The translations under genes were made by a program, and so were the position numbers. A DNA stretch of 27,614 nucleotides from DAIDJM01 sp964250215 (lineage in GTDB: Bacteria; Pseudomonadota; Alphaproteobacteria; Acetobacterales; Acetobacteraceae), in contig CAXUEX010000021.1 in the NCBI GenBank assembly GCA_964250215.1, positions 1-27,614 of the forward strand, given 5' to 3'. Shown here piece after piece: positions 6,709-15,000 of the stretch. How positions within the stretch are numbered: position 1 is the first letter of the stretch; each line of letters starts with the position of its first letter. The notes below the pieces were generated by a model that searched no databases, was not told the DNA's origin, and worked only from the letters and a program-made list of their open reading frames with translations.

Positions 6709-8805
6709 ATGGCCCCGGATACCGTGCCCGCACAGCCGCGCATTGCCGACATCGATGTTCTCTGCATCGATACGATCCGCACCTTAGCGATCGACGCGGT
6801 GCAGAAAGCCAAATCCGGGCACCCCGGGACGCCGATGTCGATGGCGCCGGTGGCCTACACGCTGTGGCAGAACCTGCTGCGCTTCGATCCGGCGCAGCCG
6901 CACTGGCCGAACCGCGACCGGTTCGTGCTTTCGGTGGGCCATGCTTCGATGCTGCTGTATGCGCTGATCCATCTGGCGGGGCTGCGCGATTCCGGGCCGC
7001 GCGAACACGGGGATAATACGCAGCCCGGCGGCCCGGCGCTGGGGTTGGACGATCTGAAGAATTTCCGTCAGCTCGACAGCAAAACGCCGGGCCATCCCGA
7101 ATACCGGATGACCACGGGTGTGGAGACCACCACCGGGCCGCTGGGCCAGGGCTGCGCCAATTCCGTGGGCATGGCGATGGCGCAGCGCTACATGGCGGCG
7201 CGCTATAACCGTCCCGGGTTCGATTTGTTCGACTATCATATCTACGTGCTGGCGAGCGACGGCGACATGATGGAGGGCGTGAGCAACGAGGCCGCCTCGC
7301 TGGCCGGGCATTTGCAGCTTGGCAACCTCACCTGGATCTATGACAGCAACCACATCACGATCGAAGGCGGCACCGACCTTGCGTTCAGCGAGGATGTGGC
7401 GAGGCGTTTCGAGGGCTTGGGCTGGGATGTGCAGCACGTGGCCGATGCCGAGGATAGGGCGGCGGTGCAGGCGGCGCTGGAACGCGCGAAGGCCGTGACC
7501 GACCGGCCGAGCTTCATCCTGGTGCATAGCGTGATCGGCTACGGCGCGCCGACCAAAGCGGGCACGCACAAGGCGCACAGCGATCCGCTGGGCGAGGAGG
7601 AGGTGCGCGGCACGAAGCGCGCCTATGGCTGGCCGGAGGATGCGCAGTTCCTGGTGCCCGACGGCGTGTATCAGCATTTCGCCGACGGCATCGGCCGGCG
7701 CGGCGCCACGGCGCACACCGCATGGAACGAGATGCTCGCGCGCTACACCAGGGAGTTTCCGGAACTCGCCGCCGAGCTGGACATGATCGACCAGCACAAG
7801 CTGCCGGCGGGCTGGGATGCGGATATTCCAAGCTTTTCGGCGGATGCCAAGGGGCTGGCTTCGCGCGACGCATCGCAGAAGGTGCTGAACGCGATCGCGC
7901 AGCACGTGCCATGGATGATCGGCGGCGCGGCCGATCTGGCGCCATCGACGAAGACCAACCTGGTTTTCGAGGGCGCGGGCAGTTTCGAGGCCGGAAGCTA
8001 TGGCGGCCGCAACCTGCATTTCGGCATCCGCGAGCACGCCATGGGGTCGGCCTGCAACGGGCTGGCGCTAGCTGGATTGCGTGCGTATGGCAGCACGTTC
8101 TTGATCTTCTCCGATTACATGCGGCCGCCGATCCGGCTTTCGGCGATCATGGAATTGCCGCTGATCTGGATTTTCTCGCATGACAGCATCGGCGTGGGCG
8201 AAGACGGCCCGACGCACCAGCCTATCGAGCAGATCGTTTCGTTGCGCGCAATTCCGGGCATGGTGGTGCTACGGCCGGGCGATGCGAACGAAGTGGCGGA
8301 AGCCTGGCGCGTGATCATGCAACTGCACGAGCAGCCGGCCTGCCTGGTGCTTTCGCGCCAGGCGATGCCGACGCTGGATCGTGGCAAATATGCGTCTGCT
8401 TCCGGCGTGGCGAAAGGCGCCTACATCCTGGCCGATTGCGAGGGCGATCCGGAAGTGATCCTGATGGCCACTGGCACGGAACTTTCGCTGGTTGTTGCGG
8501 CTTACGAGACGCTGAAGGCCGAGGGAATTCGTGCGCGCGCGGTTTCCTTCCCGTCCTGGAAACTGTTCGAGGCGCAACCGGAGGCATATCGCCACCAAGT
8601 GCTGCCGCCGCACATTACCGGGCGCGTGGCGGTGGAGCAGGGCGCTACGGTGGGTTGGGACCGCTATATCGGTAGTTCCGGCGCGATCATTGGCATGCAC
8701 AGTTTCGGGGCTTCGGCGCCGCTTTCGGCGCTGCTGACAAAATTCGGCTTCACGCCCGATGCGGTGGTGGCGGAAGCTCGCAAGCAGGCGGGCAAGCGCG
8801 GATAA
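6709..8805 (+). CDS. tkt: Transketolase
   Basis: This 698-residue thiamine-diphosphate enzyme moves two-carbon ketol units between xylulose-5-P, ribose-5-P, erythrose-4-P and glycolytic intermediates. The start at 6709 is supported by GAAGGAGGAA just upstream. SGHPGTPMSMAP at about 36-47 holds the substrate-binding His. The ThDP/Mg motif is ASDGDMMEGV, extending to Asn near residue 213. FGIREHAMG at about 435-443 carries the Glu that activates ThDP. GVGEDGPTHQP near 500 is typical of transketolases. It opens the pentose phosphate gene run, and tal-pgi begins 28 bases after its stop. Confidence 0.96.
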   Translation: MAPDTVPAQPRIADIDVLCIDTIRTLAIDAVQKAKSGHPGTPMSMAPVAYTLWQNLLRFDPAQPHWPNRDRFVLSVGHASMLLYALIHLAGLRDSGPREHGDNTQPGGPALGLDDLKNFRQLDSKTPGHPEYRMTTGVETTTGPLGQGCANSVGMAMAQRYMAARYNRPGFDLFDYHIYVLASDGDMMEGVSNEAASLAGHLQLGNLTWIYDSNHITIEGGTDLAFSEDVARRFEGLGWDVQHVADAEDRAAVQAALERAKAVTDRPSFILVHSVIGYGAPTKAGTHKAHSDPLGEEEVRGTKRAYGWPEDAQFLVPDGVYQHFADGIGRRGATAHTAWNEMLARYTREFPELAAELDMIDQHKLPAGWDADIPSFSADAKGLASRDASQKVLNAIAQHVPWMIGGAADLAPSTKTNLVFEGAGSFEAGSYGGRNLHFGIREHAMGSACNGLALAGLRAYGSTFLIFSDYMRPPIRLSAIMELPLIWIFSHDSIGVGEDGPTHQPIEQIVSLRAIPGMVVLRPGDANEVAEAWRVIMQLHEQPACLVLSRQAMPTLDRGKYASASGVAKGAYILADCEGDPEVILMATGTELSLVVAAYETLKAEGIRARAVSFPSWKLFEAQPEAYRHQVLPPHITGRVAVEQGATVGWDRYIGSSGAIIGMHSFGASAPLSALLTKFGFTPDAVVAEARKQAGKRG

Positions 8806-8833
8806 TCGCGGCGCAAGCCGCAGAGGAGCCTTC

Positions 8834-11704
8834 ATGGATACGGTCGCCAATCCCGGAGCCGCCAGCACGGGCAATCCGCTGAAGCAGCTTGTTGCGGCGG
8901 GGCAATCGCCGTGGCTCGATTTCATCCGGCGCAGCTTCATCGAGGACGGCAGCCTGAAGCGGCTGGTGGAGGAGGACGGCGTCGGCGGGGTCACGTCCAA
9001 TCCCTCGATATTCGAAAAGGCGATGGGGTCGGGCGCCGATTACGACGGGCAGTTCAAGCAGCTTGCGGCGGACGGGCAGCACGACGCCAACGGCCTGTAT
9101 GAGGCGATGGCGGTGCAGGATATTCAGCACGCGACCGCGGTGCTGCGTCCCGTGTTCGATCGCACGGAGGGGCTGGACGGGTTTGTGAGCCTGGAGGTTT
9201 CGCCGTACCTGGCGCTACGCACCGACGAGACGATTGCCGAGGCGCGGCGGCTGTGGCGCTGGGTGGACCGGCCGAACCTGATGGTGAAAGTGCCGGGTAC
9301 GCAACAGGGCGGCCCGGCGGTGCGGCAGTTGATCGAAGACGGGATCAACATCAACGTGACGTTGCTGTTCTCGCTCGCCGCGTATCAGTCGGTGGCGGAG
9401 GCCTATGTTTCGGCGCTGGAAGCACGGCTCGCAAACGGCGAGGACATCAGTCACATCTCGAGCGTGGCGAGCTTCTTCGTCAGCCGCATCGACACCGCCA
9501 TCGACGACGAGATCGACCGGCGCGTGAAGGAAGGCGACCGCGATCGCGACGCGCTGACCGCGCTGCGCGGCAAGGTTGCGATCGCAAACGCGAAACTGGC
9601 TTATGCGTGGTTCCAGGAGATGTCGGCCTCGCCGCGCTGGCGGAAGCTGAAGGATGCCGGAGCGAACCCGCAGCGCTTGCTGTGGGCCAGCACGGGCACG
9701 AAGGACAAGGCGTTCTCTGATGTTCTGTACGTGGAACAGTTGATCGGGCGGGACACGGTGAACACCATGCCGCCGGCGACGATGGATGCGTTCCGCCAGC
9801 ATGGCCGTGTGGGCGAGACGCTGACCGAGGGCCTGGAAGACGCAAAGCGTGTGATGGCCGAGGTGGAGCGGCTGGGGCTGGACATGGCGAAAGTGACGGC
9901 GAAGCTGGTGGAGGACGGTGTGAAGCTGTTCGCCGACGCGGCCGATCATCTGCTGGCGGCGGTGGCGAAGAAGCGCACGGCTCTGCTGGGCACCGGCATG
10001 TCCACGCTGAGCTGGAAATTGCCGGCGGAGCTAGATGCGCAGGTGCAGAAATCGCTGGAGCAGTGGCGCGTGGACGGCAATGTGCGCCGGCTTTGGGCGC
10101 ACGATGCGAAGCTATGGACCGGCGCCGACGAGGCGAAGTGGCTGGGCTGGCTCGATATCGTCGATGAGCGGACGAAGAATGTGGCCGAGCTCGAGGAATT
10201 TCAGCGCGACGTGCAGCTGGCGGGGTTCCGCCACGTGCTGCTGCTGGGCATGGGCGGGTCAAGCCTTGGGCCGGAAGTGCTGGGCGTGACCTTCGGTGCG
10301 CGCGCGGGGTTCCCGACGCTGCACGTGCTGGACGGCACCGACCCGCAGCAGATCCGCACGTTCGAGAACGCGGTGGATCTGGCGAAGACGCTGGTGATCG
10401 TCAGCAGCAAATCGGGCGGCACGCTGGAGCCGAACATTCTCAAGGCGTATTTTTTCGAGAAGATGAAGCAGGCGGTGGGGGCCGAGCAGGCAGGATCGCA
10501 TTTCGTGGCGGTGACCGATCCCGGTTCGCACATGCAGCAGGTGGCGGAGGGTGACAAGTTTCGCCGCATCTTCTTTGGCGACAAGACGATCGGCGGCCGC
10601 TATTCGGTGCTGTCGAATTTTGGCATGGTGCCAGCCGCGGCGATCGGCATCGATCTTGCGGCTTTCCTGGCCAACGCGGCGCGCATGGTGCGCGCCTGCT
10701 CGCCAGGCACGCCGCCCGCGGAAAATCCAGGCGTGCAGTTGGGCACGATCCTGGGCGTGGCGGGGCGGGGCGGCCGCGACAAGGTGACGATCCTGGCCTC
10801 GCCGCAGATCGCCGATCTCGGCGCGTGGCTGGAGCAATTGCTTGCCGAAAGCACCGGCAAGATCGGCCGCGGGCTGATCCCAATCGATGCGGAAACGGCC
10901 GGCGATCCTGGCGTTTATGGCGACGACCGGGTGTTTGCGTATCTGCATTTGGACGATGCGCCGGACGCGCATCAGGATGCGGCCGTGGCGGCGCTGGAGA
11001 AGGCGGGACAGCCGGTGATCCGCGTGGCGCTGAACGGTCACGCCGAAATTGCGCAGCAATTCTTTCTGTGGGAATTCGCGACCGCGGTGGCCGGCAGCAT
11101 CATCGGTATCGACGCGTTCGATCAGCCGGATGTGGAAGCCAGCAAGGTGAAAACGCGGGAGCTGACCGACGCTTTCAACGACACCGGCAAGCTGCCGCCG
11201 GAGACGCCGTTCCGCAGCGTGGATGGCACGGAGTTTTATGCCTCGCCCGACTATGCCGCGAAGCTCGCCGGCGGATCGCTGGAGGAAATCCTCAAATCGC
11301 ATTTTGCGCAGGTGAAGGCTGGCGATTATGCGGGCGTGCTGGCCTATATCGAGCGAAACAAGGCGCATATCGGCTGGATCCAGGATTTGCGGCTGAAGAT
11401 ACGCGACCGAAAGCACGTCGCCACCATTGCTGAGTTCGGGCCGCGCTTTCTGCATTCCACGGGCCAGGCCTACAAAGGCGGACCGAACAGCGGCGTGTTC
11501 CTGCAGATTACGGCGGACGATGCGCAAGATCTGGCGGTGCCAGGCGAACGCTACACGTTCAGCACCGTGAAGGCGGCGCAGGCGCGCGGCGATTTCGATG
11601 TGCTGGTGGAACGCGGCCGGCGCGCGCTGCGGGTGCACCTTACCGGCGAGTTGGATGCAGGGCTGGACAGGCTAGCAAAGGCTGTCGATGCGGCCTTGAA
11701 ATAA
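8834..11704 (+). CDS. tal-pgi: Bifunctional transaldolase / glucose-6-phosphate isomerase fusion
   Basis: The 956-residue protein joins two pathway enzymes in one reading frame; AGAGGAG precedes the ATG at 8834. The N-terminal transaldolase domain (about 15-380) shows GVTSNPSIFEKA (52-63) and the Schiff-base Lys152 in NLMVKVPGT; RLLWASTGTKD lies near 280. The C-terminal phosphoglucose isomerase domain (about 400-956) has the sugar-phosphate-binding segments LLGMGGSSLGPEVLG (about 469) and SKSGGTLEP (about 523), and the end motif HSTGQAYKGGPNSG near 875. Fusions of this layout are known in Acetobacteraceae. Transaldolase exchanges a dihydroxyacetone unit and makes fructose-6-P; the isomerase turns this into glucose-6-P. 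The fusion could therefore return carbon from the non-oxidative branch to the oxidative branch. No frameshift or stop is seen at the junction. Confidence 0.95.
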   Translation: MDTVANPGAASTGNPLKQLVAAGQSPWLDFIRRSFIEDGSLKRLVEEDGVGGVTSNPSIFEKAMGSGADYDGQFKQLAADGQHDANGLYEAMAVQDIQHATAVLRPVFDRTEGLDGFVSLEVSPYLALRTDETIAEARRLWRWVDRPNLMVKVPGTQQGGPAVRQLIEDGININVTLLFSLAAYQSVAEAYVSALEARLANGEDISHISSVASFFVSRIDTAIDDEIDRRVKEGDRDRDALTALRGKVAIANAKLAYAWFQEMSASPRWRKLKDAGANPQRLLWASTGTKDKAFSDVLYVEQLIGRDTVNTMPPATMDAFRQHGRVGETLTEGLEDAKRVMAEVERLGLDMAKVTAKLVEDGVKLFADAADHLLAAVAKKRTALLGTGMSTLSWKLPAELDAQVQKSLEQWRVDGNVRRLWAHDAKLWTGADEAKWLGWLDIVDERTKNVAELEEFQRDVQLAGFRHVLLLGMGGSSLGPEVLGVTFGARAGFPTLHVLDGTDPQQIRTFENAVDLAKTLVIVSSKSGGTLEPNILKAYFFEKMKQAVGAEQAGSHFVAVTDPGSHMQQVAEGDKFRRIFFGDKTIGGRYSVLSNFGMVPAAAIGIDLAAFLANAARMVRACSPGTPPAENPGVQLGTILGVAGRGGRDKVTILASPQIADLGAWLEQLLAESTGKIGRGLIPIDAETAGDPGVYGDDRVFAYLHLDDAPDAHQDAAVAALEKAGQPVIRVALNGHAEIAQQFFLWEFATAVAGSIIGIDAFDQPDVEASKVKTRELTDAFNDTGKLPPETPFRSVDGTEFYASPDYAAKLAGGSLEEILKSHFAQVKAGDYAGVLAYIERNKAHIGWIQDLRLKIRDRKHVATIAEFGPRFLHSTGQAYKGGPNSGVFLQITADDAQDLAVPGERYTFSTVKAAQARGDFDVLVERGRRALRVHLTGELDAGLDRLAKAVDAALK

Positions 11705-11708
11705 AGGC

Positions 11709-11744
11709 CAGGGGCTCCGCCCCTGCACCCCGCTGGGGCCCCAG
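11709..11744. repeat. Hairpin repeat between tal-pgi and gnd
   Basis: Five bases after the tal-pgi stop lies a 7-base stem CAGGGGC/GCCCCTG (11709-11715 with 11719-11725, loop TCC), followed by the perfect palindrome CTGGGGCCCCAG (11733-11744). It resembles the hairpin at 3721-3745. It could weaken read-through into gnd, protect the upstream mRNA, or be a dispersed genomic repeat. Confidence 0.55.
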
Positions 11745-11766
11745 ACCCCGTTCATTGGAGATCCAC

Positions 11767-12741
11767 ATGCAGTTGGGCGTTATCGGGCTTGGGCGGATGG
11801 GCGGGAATATTTCGCTGCGGCTGATGCGCAACGGGCATCAGACCGTGGTGTTCGATCGCAGCACCGAAGCGGTGCAGCGCATCGCGAAAGATGGCGCAAA
11901 GACGGCTGGCGATCTTAAGCAGTTGGTGCAGGCGCTCGATAAACCGCGCGCCGTGTGGGTTATGCTGCCGTCTGGCAAGATCACCGAGCAGACGGTTGCG
12001 GAGCTGGGGGGGATACTTGAACCCGGCGACACGATCATCGATGGTGGCAATACGTTCTACAAGGACGATATCCGGCGCGCCAAGGAACTTAAGTCGAAAC
12101 AGATTCACTATGTGGATGTGGGCACTTCCGGCGGCGTTTGGGGAATCGATCGCGGCTACTGCATGATGATCGGCGGCCCGGCGGAAACCGTGCAGCGCCT
12201 GGATCCAATATTCAAGACTCTGGCGCCCGGCCTGGGCGATGTGGCGCGCACCAGCGAGCGGAAGGGCGGCGATCCGCGGCCGGAACAAGGCTACATGTAT
12301 TGCGGCCCGGCCGGTTCCGGGCATTTCGTGAAAATGGTGCACAACGGCATCGAATACGGGCTGATGGAAGCCTATGCCGAGGGTTTCGACGTGCTGCAGG
12401 CAAAGGCTTCGAGGGAATTGCCGGAAGACGAGCGTTTTTCGCTGAACACCGCCGATATCGCGGAAGTATGGCGGCGCGGCAGCGTGGTTTCCTCGTGGCT
12501 GCTCGATCTTACCGCCTCGGCATTGGCGGAGAACCCGACACTCACGGAATTCACCGGCCATGTTGCCGATAGCGGCGAAGGCCGTTGGACCATCGAGGCG
12601 GCCATTGAGGAAGCGGTGCCGGTGCCGGTGCTGTCCACGGCGCTATACACGCGGTTCCGCTCGCGTTCGGGCAATACGTTCGGCGAGAAGCTGCTTTCCG
12701 CCATGCGCAACAAATTCGGCGGCCATATCGAACCGCGCTGA
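11767..12741 (+). CDS. gnd: 6-phosphogluconate dehydrogenase, decarboxylating (short GntZ-type)
   Basis: The 324-residue enzyme oxidatively decarboxylates 6-phosphogluconate to ribulose-5-P. At this length it belongs to the short class (about 300-330 residues), not the long 470-residue class of E. coli. The start at 11767 has GGAG seven bases upstream; an in-frame TTG at 11755 includes that ribosome site and is rejected. The Rossmann motif is GLGRMGGN (7-14). After the second strand comes VVFDRST, with Asp30 where NADP-specific enzymes usually have Asn before Arg, which suggests NAD preference (inference). GGVWG near residue 126 and Lys189/His192/Asn193 in KMVHNG are the substrate and catalytic elements. 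The gene follows tal-pgi after a repeat and precedes the HAD gene by 6 bases. Confidence 0.94.
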   Translation: MQLGVIGLGRMGGNISLRLMRNGHQTVVFDRSTEAVQRIAKDGAKTAGDLKQLVQALDKPRAVWVMLPSGKITEQTVAELGGILEPGDTIIDGGNTFYKDDIRRAKELKSKQIHYVDVGTSGGVWGIDRGYCMMIGGPAETVQRLDPIFKTLAPGLGDVARTSERKGGDPRPEQGYMYCGPAGSGHFVKMVHNGIEYGLMEAYAEGFDVLQAKASRELPEDERFSLNTADIAEVWRRGSVVSSWLLDLTASALAENPTLTEFTGHVADSGEGRWTIEAAIEEAVPVPVLSTALYTRFRSRSGNTFGEKLLSAMRNKFGGHIEPR

Positions 12742-12747
12742 GCCGCG

Positions 12748-13545
12748 TTGATCCGGCTGCTGGTCTCCGACATCGACGGCACGCTTGTCACCCGCGACAA
12801 GCGGCTGACGGAAGCCACGCGGCGCGCCGCCGCGCGGTTGCAGCAGGCCGGGATTGCGTTGGCGCTCACCAGCAGCCGCGCACCGCCGGGTGTGTCGTTC
12901 TTCGCTGACGCGCTGGAACTGCCCACGCCGCGGGCCGCGTTCAACAGCGGCACGATCTATGGGCCGGACGGCACGGTGCATCGTTTTCTGCAGGTGCCGA
13001 CGGATGCGCTGCGCATCGCGTTGCAACGGCTGGATGGCGCCGATGCGTGGCTGTTCACGAACCGGGAATGGCTGTTGCGGAACGCGGCCGGCGCTTACGT
13101 GGCGCACGAGCAGGAAGTGGGCAAAGTTCCTTACCGGATCGTGGAGGATTTCGGCGCCGAGCTTGGCGGCGTCGGCAAGTTGACGGCGGTGAGCGCGGAT
13201 TTCGAGCGTCTGGCGCGCGTGGAGGCGGTGCTGCAGGAGGCGCTGGCGGGCAGGGCTTCCGCGCGGCGCAGCCAGACCTACTATCTCGACATCACGCATC
13301 CCGAGGCGACGAAGGGCGAAGCGGTGCGGCAGCTTGCCGCGATGCTGGCGGTGCCGCTGGCCGAAACCGCGGCAATCGGCGACATGGTGAACGATCTGCC
13401 GATGTTCGAGGTGGCGGCGCAGGCGATTGCGATGGGCAATGCGCCGCCGGAGGTGCAGGCTCGCGCCGGCTACGTCACGGCCAGCAACGAGCAGGATGGG
13501 TGGGCGTTGGCGGTGGAGAATTTTGTGCTGCCCCAAGCGCCTTGA
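12748..13545 (+). CDS. HAD-superfamily IIB (Cof-type) phosphatase
   Basis: This 265-residue cytoplasmic phosphatase is of the Cof/IIB class. The nucleophile motif DIDGTL holds Asp8 and Asp10. Motif II lies in LTSSRAPPG near residue 47, the Lys of motif III is near 189 (TKGEAV), and motif IV is GDMVNDLPMF near 211. The central alpha/beta cap at about 85-180 defines the IIB class. The only plausible start is a TTG at 12748, six bases after gnd, with no good ribosome site, so it is probably translated by coupling to gnd. Family members hydrolyse sugar phosphates and similar metabolites; the true substrate is unknown. Its place between gnd and pgl suggests removal or repair of a pathway sugar phosphate such as a damaged lactone or phosphogluconate (inference). 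Confidence 0.85.
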   Translation: MIRLLVSDIDGTLVTRDKRLTEATRRAAARLQQAGIALALTSSRAPPGVSFFADALELPTPRAAFNSGTIYGPDGTVHRFLQVPTDALRIALQRLDGADAWLFTNREWLLRNAAGAYVAHEQEVGKVPYRIVEDFGAELGGVGKLTAVSADFERLARVEAVLQEALAGRASARRSQTYYLDITHPEATKGEAVRQLAAMLAVPLAETAAIGDMVNDLPMFEVAAQAIAMGNAPPEVQARAGYVTASNEQDGWALAVENFVLPQAP

Positions 13546-13574
13546 AGGAACGGGCGCCTTGAAAGGAGAAACGC

Positions 13575-14285
13575 ATGCAACCGCGCCGCATCGAAACGTT
13601 GGCGGATCCAGAGGCGCTGGCGCAGGCGGCCGCGCGGTTTGTTGCCGATACGATATCCGCCGCGCCGCGCAGCACGATTGCCCTTTCCGGCGGTTCCACG
13701 CCGAAACGCCTGTATCAGATCCTGGCAGTGGCACCTTACGGCGCGGCTTTGCCGTGGGACCGCGTGCACCTGTTCTGGGGCGACGAGCGGCTGGTGCCGC
13801 ATACGAGCGCGGACAGCAATTATCGCATGACGCGCGAGGCGCTTCTGGACCATGTGTCGATCCCGGCCGCTAATTTGCATCCGGTTCCGGAGGGCGAAAA
13901 TGCCGAGCGCACCGCGGCGCTCTACGACCGCGCGCTGAAAACCCATTACGGTAGCGAAGCGCTGGATGCCGGGCGGCCGCTGTTCGACATTACACTGCTG
14001 GGATTGGGCGAGAACGGGCATACGGCCTCGCTGTTCCCTGGCTCGCGATCGTTGGACGAGGCGATCGCGTGGGTGGCGCCGGTGGCGGAAAACGTTCCGC
14101 AGCCGCGGATCACGCTCACGTACCCGGCGATCTCCAGCAGCCGGACGGTTGCTTTTCTGGTGGCGGGCGGCAACAAAGCGGGGGTGCTGCGGCGCGTGCT
14201 GGAAGGCGACCGCTCGCAGCCGGCGGCCCGTGTGACTTCCATGGGCGACCTGGTTTGGTTCATCGACAAGGCGGCGGCGGGATGA
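13575..14285 (+). CDS. pgl: 6-phosphogluconolactonase
   Basis: The 236-residue enzyme hydrolyses 6-phosphoglucono-delta-lactone to 6-phosphogluconate, the second step of the oxidative pentose phosphate pathway. AAAGGAG lies seven bases before the ATG at 13575. Family motifs of the NagB/RpiA/DevB fold are clear: IALSGGSTPKRLYQ (35-48), FWGDERLVPHTSADSNY (67-83) and LGLGENGHTASLFPG (about 142-156), the last containing the catalytic His. Length matches the DevB-type enzyme. Its TGA overlaps the rpiA ATG (ATGA), implying translational coupling. Confidence 0.96.
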   Translation: MQPRRIETLADPEALAQAAARFVADTISAAPRSTIALSGGSTPKRLYQILAVAPYGAALPWDRVHLFWGDERLVPHTSADSNYRMTREALLDHVSIPAANLHPVPEGENAERTAALYDRALKTHYGSEALDAGRPLFDITLLGLGENGHTASLFPGSRSLDEAIAWVAPVAENVPQPRITLTYPAISSSRTVAFLVAGGNKAGVLRRVLEGDRSQPAARVTSMGDLVWFIDKAAAG

Positions 14286-14968
14286 GCAAGGACGATCAGA
14301 AACGCCACGCCGCGGAACAGGCGGCGGCACTCGTGGAAGACGGCATGGTGGTGGGACTGGGCACCGGCTCCACGGCCGCGTTCTTCATCGATGCGTTGAT
14401 TGCGCGCGGGCGGGCGGGGCTTTCGGTTGTGTGCATTCCCACCTCGGAACGCAGCGCGGTGCAGGCGCGCGAAGGTGGGCTGAAGGTGGTGGGGTTCGAC
14501 GCGCATCGCCGGATCGATCTGGCGGTGGATGGTGCGGACGAGATCAAGCGCGATACGCTCGATCTGGTGAAAGGGCTGGGCGGGGCGTTGCTGCGCGAGA
14601 AGATCGTGGCTTCGGCGGCTAAGCGGCTGGTTATCATTGCGGATGCGGAAAAACTTGTCGATTGGCTGGGCTCCCGTACCGCAGTTCCGATCGAGGTCAC
14701 GCCTTTCGGTTGGCAGGTGAGCTGCGACCAGCTTGCCGGTTACGCGTCCGAGGTGAAAATCCGCGAGCAGGCGAACGGGGAGCGTTACGTGACGGATGGC
14801 GGCAATTTGATTGCGGACTGCCAGTTCGGGCAGATTGCGGATGCCGTTGCACTGGATCGCAAGCTGCAGACGATTCCCGGCGTGGTCGGCACGGGGCTGT
14901 TCATTGGCATGGCCGAGATGGCGCTGGTGGCCGACGAGCACGGGGTGACGAAATACACGGCACGGTGA
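14282..14968 (+). CDS. rpiA: Ribose-5-phosphate isomerase A
   Basis: This 228-residue isomerase interconverts ribulose-5-P and ribose-5-P. Characteristic segments are GLGTGSTAAFFI (25-36), DLAVDGADEIKRD (79-91) and KGLGGALLREKI (97-108). Residues matching the E. coli active site are Asp83, Asp86, Lys97 and Glu106. The start overlaps the pgl stop by four bases, so the frame and start are well fixed. It is the last gene of the + strand pentose phosphate run. The stop at 14966-14968 is separated by one base from the stop of the convergent RND permease and lies inside a hairpin. Confidence 0.96.
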   Translation: MSKDDQKRHAAEQAAALVEDGMVVGLGTGSTAAFFIDALIARGRAGLSVVCIPTSERSAVQAREGGLKVVGFDAHRRIDLAVDGADEIKRDTLDLVKGLGGALLREKIVASAAKRLVIIADAEKLVDWLGSRTAVPIEVTPFGWQVSCDQLAGYASEVKIREQANGERYVTDGGNLIADCQFGQIADAVALDRKLQTIPGVVGTGLFIGMAEMALVADEHGVTKYTAR

Positions 14969-15000
14969 TTTAGGGCGGCGCGCTCCGCCGGAACCGTGCC
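14959..15000. terminator. Candidate bidirectional terminator spanning both stop codons of rpiA and the RND permease gene
   Basis: The perfect 8-base outer arms GGCACGGT (14959-14966) and ACCGTGCC (14993-15000) enclose an inner stem GGCGG/CCGCC (14974-14978 with 14985-14989). Both stop codons (14966-14968 and 14970-14972) fall in this structure. No T tract follows on either strand, so activity is inferred from geometry alone. Confidence 0.5.
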
